Shown: one piece after another, positions 23,379 through 25,269 of the stretch
How positions within the stretch are numbered: position 1 is the stretch's first letter
Layout of the letters: the number at the start of each line of letters is the position of its first letter
NCBI GenBank assembly: GCA_900543705.1
Contig: UQSL01000019.1
Span: 1-25,269 of the forward strand
Direction of reading: 5' to 3'
Source of the DNA: an uncultured Oscillospiraceae bacterium
GTDB taxonomy: Bacteria; Bacillota; Clostridia; Oscillospirales; Ruminococcaceae
Length of the DNA stretch: 25,269 bases
Program-made: the position numbers and the translations under genes
The notes under the pieces: generated by a model
Databases searched by the model: none
What the model saw: the letters and a program-made list of their open reading frames with translations, nothing else
What the model was told of the DNA's origin: nothing

Positions 23379-23645
23379 TCATAAAATACTGTGTGTTTCT
23401 GATCTTGTCGATAATTTGAAATCCGTCTTGTCCGCTTTATGGAAATAGTAATATCCAACTTTTTGATTCCCTACCCATACACATACATACTCTTTGATAT
23501 GTGTCTCAATTTTTTAATGGACCCATTCCAGTACCTTCTTATATTCAATACTTTGAAAGTCTTCATAGGCATCAATCTGCTCTTTATTAAAGGAGAATAT
23601 AGCGGTAATATCTTCTTCCTTTGCGGGTTCAAATCTTAATTTCAT
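23379..23645 (-). pseudogene. GNAT N-acetyltransferase pseudogene (nonsense and 3' truncation)
   Basis: ATG 23645 with GGAG eight bases upstream opens MKLRFEPAKEEDITAIFSFN, then KEQIDAYEDFQSIEYKKVLE and WVH, followed by TAA at 23514-23516. The same frame resumes as KIETHIKEYVCVWVGNQKVG with YYYFHKADKTDFKL, an N-terminal GNAT pattern up to the strand before the acetyl-CoA loop. It then runs out into unrelated residues and a stop at 23379. The acetyl-CoA-binding R/Q-x-x-G-x-G/A region is absent. The next broken gene starts seven bases later, so a deletion probably removed the rest. Confidence 0.7.
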
Positions 23646-23680
23646 AGCAAAAGCTCCTCACAGATTTTGCTGATTATTCC

Positions 23681-24442
23681 TTACAGCCAAATTGCCCAGT
23701 CTCCATAATCAAAAGTTCCGCTGCCGTGATTTAGTTTCCCATCTTCCTTCAACTTCCTGAGCGCGTCCCGCATTCGGAGCAGGATTTCCGGATGAATATC
23801 CAGAGAATGGTGGGCGGGAAACACTCTCTTCACAGGCAGTGCCGCAACTTTTTCCAGAGAATCCAGATAAGCCTTAGGATCTGTAGATGGATAATAGGCA
23901 AACAGAGTATCCTTATAAACCAGATCTCCGGTGAAAAGGTATCCGCGATCCTTTTCCCAAAAGCACATATGACCGGGGGAATGTCCCGGCGTATGCAAAA
24001 CTTCAATACGCCGTCCGCCTATATCCATAGTTTCGCCGCCGTGGAGCACCTCTGTCGGGGTTCCCTGAAAGAGTGGATAGGTGCTCACATCATATCCTTC
24101 CGGCAGATCGCAGCGGTTAACCACCATGCTTTGGATTGTCTCCATAGATAGGGGAAATTCGCCGGTCAGCCAGTTTAATTCCGCTTCGTGGGCATAGAAA
24201 TCCGGGAATTACCGGTGGCCGCCGATGTGGTCCCAGTTTATATGCGTCACACCAGCCGTTACGGGCAAATCGGTCAGCTTGACTACTTCGTCATAGATAT
24301 TGCAGATTCCCAGACCTGTATCAATCAGCAGGCTGCGCTCGGAACCGTTAAGAAGGTAGCAGTGGGTTTCCTCCCAGTGCCGGTACTCGCTGAGAATATA
24401 TGTATCCGCATCGATTTGATCTATGGTAAACCAGTTGTTCAT
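23681..24442 (-). pseudogene. MBL-fold metallo-hydrolase with an in-frame stop
   Basis: The frame spans 253 codons of a metallo-beta-lactamase-fold hydrolase. The N-terminal part has LLIDTGLGI and THINWDHIGGH; TAA at 24209-24211 (codon 78) interrupts just after GGHR; the rest continues in the same frame with FPDFYAHEAEL, TPGHSPGHMCF, FTGDLVYKDTLF and FPAHHSLDI. The metal-binding motif should be H-x-H-x-D-H; here position 69 is asparagine (H67-I-N69-W-D71-H72), so a zinc ligand is lost as well. Two independent lesions in one gene argue for real decay over sequencing error. No DNA substrate motif; relatives are glyoxalase II- or lactonase-like. Confidence 0.75.
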
Positions 24443-24482
24443 GTTTTGTCTCCATATCTGTTTATTGAATAATTGTCTGCCA

Positions 24483-24504
24483 TGTGAGGGGAAATTCCCT
24501 CACA
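24483..24504. repeat. 8-bp inverted repeat between broken genes
   Basis: TGTGAGGG (24483-24490) and CCCTCACA (24497-24504) with a 6-base loop. It lies between the transglutaminase-like fragment and the MBL gene. No T run follows on the minus strand; on the plus strand a run of five T follows eleven bases later. It could be a weak terminator. Confidence 0.35.
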
Positions 24505-24521
24505 CACAGCAGGGTTTTTGT

Positions 24522-24740
24522 TTACTTCAGTTTATAGCCGAACAAGATTTCGTCCCGAACAAAATGATAGATAGCCTGGATCCGGTGAAATTCGTCCAAC
24601 TGCACCCAGTTCCTTTCATGGACCAGTTCTTTAATTACCTTTGAGGAGTAGTCCAGCAATGGAGTTCCATCAAGTATTTCTGCATTCCCATTTCTCCAAA
24701 AAAGCCATCTGTTCTTCTGTATGAAACCAGTGCTTTCCAT
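24522..24740 (-). pseudogene. N-terminal fragment of a transglutaminase-like protein
   Basis: The residues EILDGTPLLDYSSKVIKELV, RNWVQLDEFHRIQAIYHFVR and DEILFGYKLK resemble the first ~60 residues of bacterial transglutaminase-like (cysteine protease fold) proteins, which normally continue into a catalytic domain with Cys-His-Asp. Here it stops right after FGYKLK, so the catalytic domain is absent. Its 5' part overlaps in another frame with the end of the alpha/beta hydrolase gene (24670-24740), so the true start is uncertain and probably near 24700. Non-functional as it stands. Confidence 0.5.
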
Positions 24741-25269
24741 CCTCCATTACGGTGAGACGGCAGGAGAACCGGCTGCAGAAATTGTCCACGGTATCCCGGT
24801 CCGTAAGATTATCCCGGCTGGCATAGAGGATTTCCGTCGGACAGTCCCAATCTCGGATGGGATGTGCCTTAGCATAGATGTAATACTCCCAGGACAGTGT
24901 TTCGCCGAAATTCGTGGGAATCTCTTTTTCCCGTTGGCGATGCGGCTCCAGGTCCTTACGGCATATTCCCAAATTGATTCCATCTCCGGCGTAATGTACC
25001 AGGGGAAAAAGCGGTCCGATTCATCCTTTCTCTCCCCATGCCCCGGCAGGTCAAAGCTCAGCACCTGCCAGCCTTTCCGGCAAGCGATATGGGCAAATTC
25101 TTCCGCTTCTTCCTTGTAACCCATTTTACCGTGGATGTAGATATAAAGCCGGTCTGCCGGTTCACCCCATATTATGGCGGGGAGCCCGCCGGGTTTTTGT
25201 TTTTTTGGAAATACCCCGCCATAGGGAAGACAAACGTATTTCCCACCGCTACCAGTTTATAACCATGCG
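24670..25269 (-). pseudogene. Alpha/beta hydrolase with internal deletion, running off the window edge
   Basis: Reading from the right edge: GGLPAIIWGEPADRLYIYIH with GKMGYKEEAEEFAHIACRKG and WQVLSFDLPGHGER give the N-terminal half, with the oxyanion HGKMG loop. After YAVRTWSRIA (about 24945) the sequence jumps to another frame that gives KEIPTNFGETLSWEYYIYAK, CPTEILYASRDNLTD with the acid residue, and EDGKHWFHTEEQM with the catalytic histidine. The part between, which should hold the GxSxG nucleophile elbow, is missing. Deletion plus frame change makes it non-functional. Its start lies beyond or very near base 25269, where an in-frame stop also appears. Confidence 0.65.

Noticed and set aside
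1..25269. CRISPR array, tRNA or rRNA genes, prophage or toxin-antitoxin loci
   Set aside because: No regularly spaced repeats, cloverleaf-like sequences or phage-type genes were found on either strand by reading.

Overview
The window looks like a chromosomal piece of a Gram-positive Clostridia-type bacterium (Firmicutes), probably a gut anaerobe. The support is strong AGGAGG-type ribosome binding sites, a Bce-type peptide-resistance module, GyrI/TfoX/WYL/YoaP-family genes common in that group, and a citrate-to-2-oxoglutarate arm that appears to rely on an isopropylmalate-synthase-like (Re-type) citrate synthase. No rRNA, tRNA, CRISPR array or intact mobile element was seen. The first ~100 bases (16-G run followed by C-rich low complexity) look like an unreliable contig end.

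Layout. (1) 1-4663, minus strand: start of a MATE transporter; then, in transcription order, a 3' fragment of an isopropylmalate/Re-citrate-synthase-like gene, a GntR/FCD regulator, aconitase (frameshifted) and isocitrate dehydrogenase with a terminator. (2) 4727-5777: a C45-family Ntn acyltransferase/hydrolase with a strong terminator. (3) 5870-6145: a decayed reading frame. (4) 6190-11516, plus strand: an apparently imported, more AT-rich operon of NhaC-type antiporter, thioredoxin-reductase-like flavoprotein, arylsulfotransferase-like protein fused to a thioredoxin domain, and a Crp/Fnr-type regulator, with a perfect 6-4-6 palindrome upstream. This is the best candidate for an undescribed system. 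(5) 11661-15253: a DJ-1/PfpI gene (plus) facing a minus-strand run of YoaP-like protein, WYL regulator, GyrI-like, TfoX-like and GyrI-like genes. Three copies of one 20-bp palindrome sit next to the -10 boxes of three transcription units here, suggesting a local WYL regulon. (6) 15349-17236: XRE-AbrB regulator, ABC ATPase with an internal amber codon, and permease. (7) 17395-22797, minus: a third GyrI-like protein and a complete BceRS-BceAB-like module with its own internal promoter. (8) 22868-25269, minus: a run of broken genes (HEAT-repeat protein, GNAT, MBL hydrolase, transglutaminase-like fragment, alpha/beta hydrolase).

An unusually high share of genes are damaged: one frameshifted, at least three with in-frame stops, two with internal deletions that remove the catalytic core, and several truncated. 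Stops and frameshifts could be assembly errors, but the deletions and truncations look like real decay. All functional statements come from reading motifs by eye; no database search was possible.
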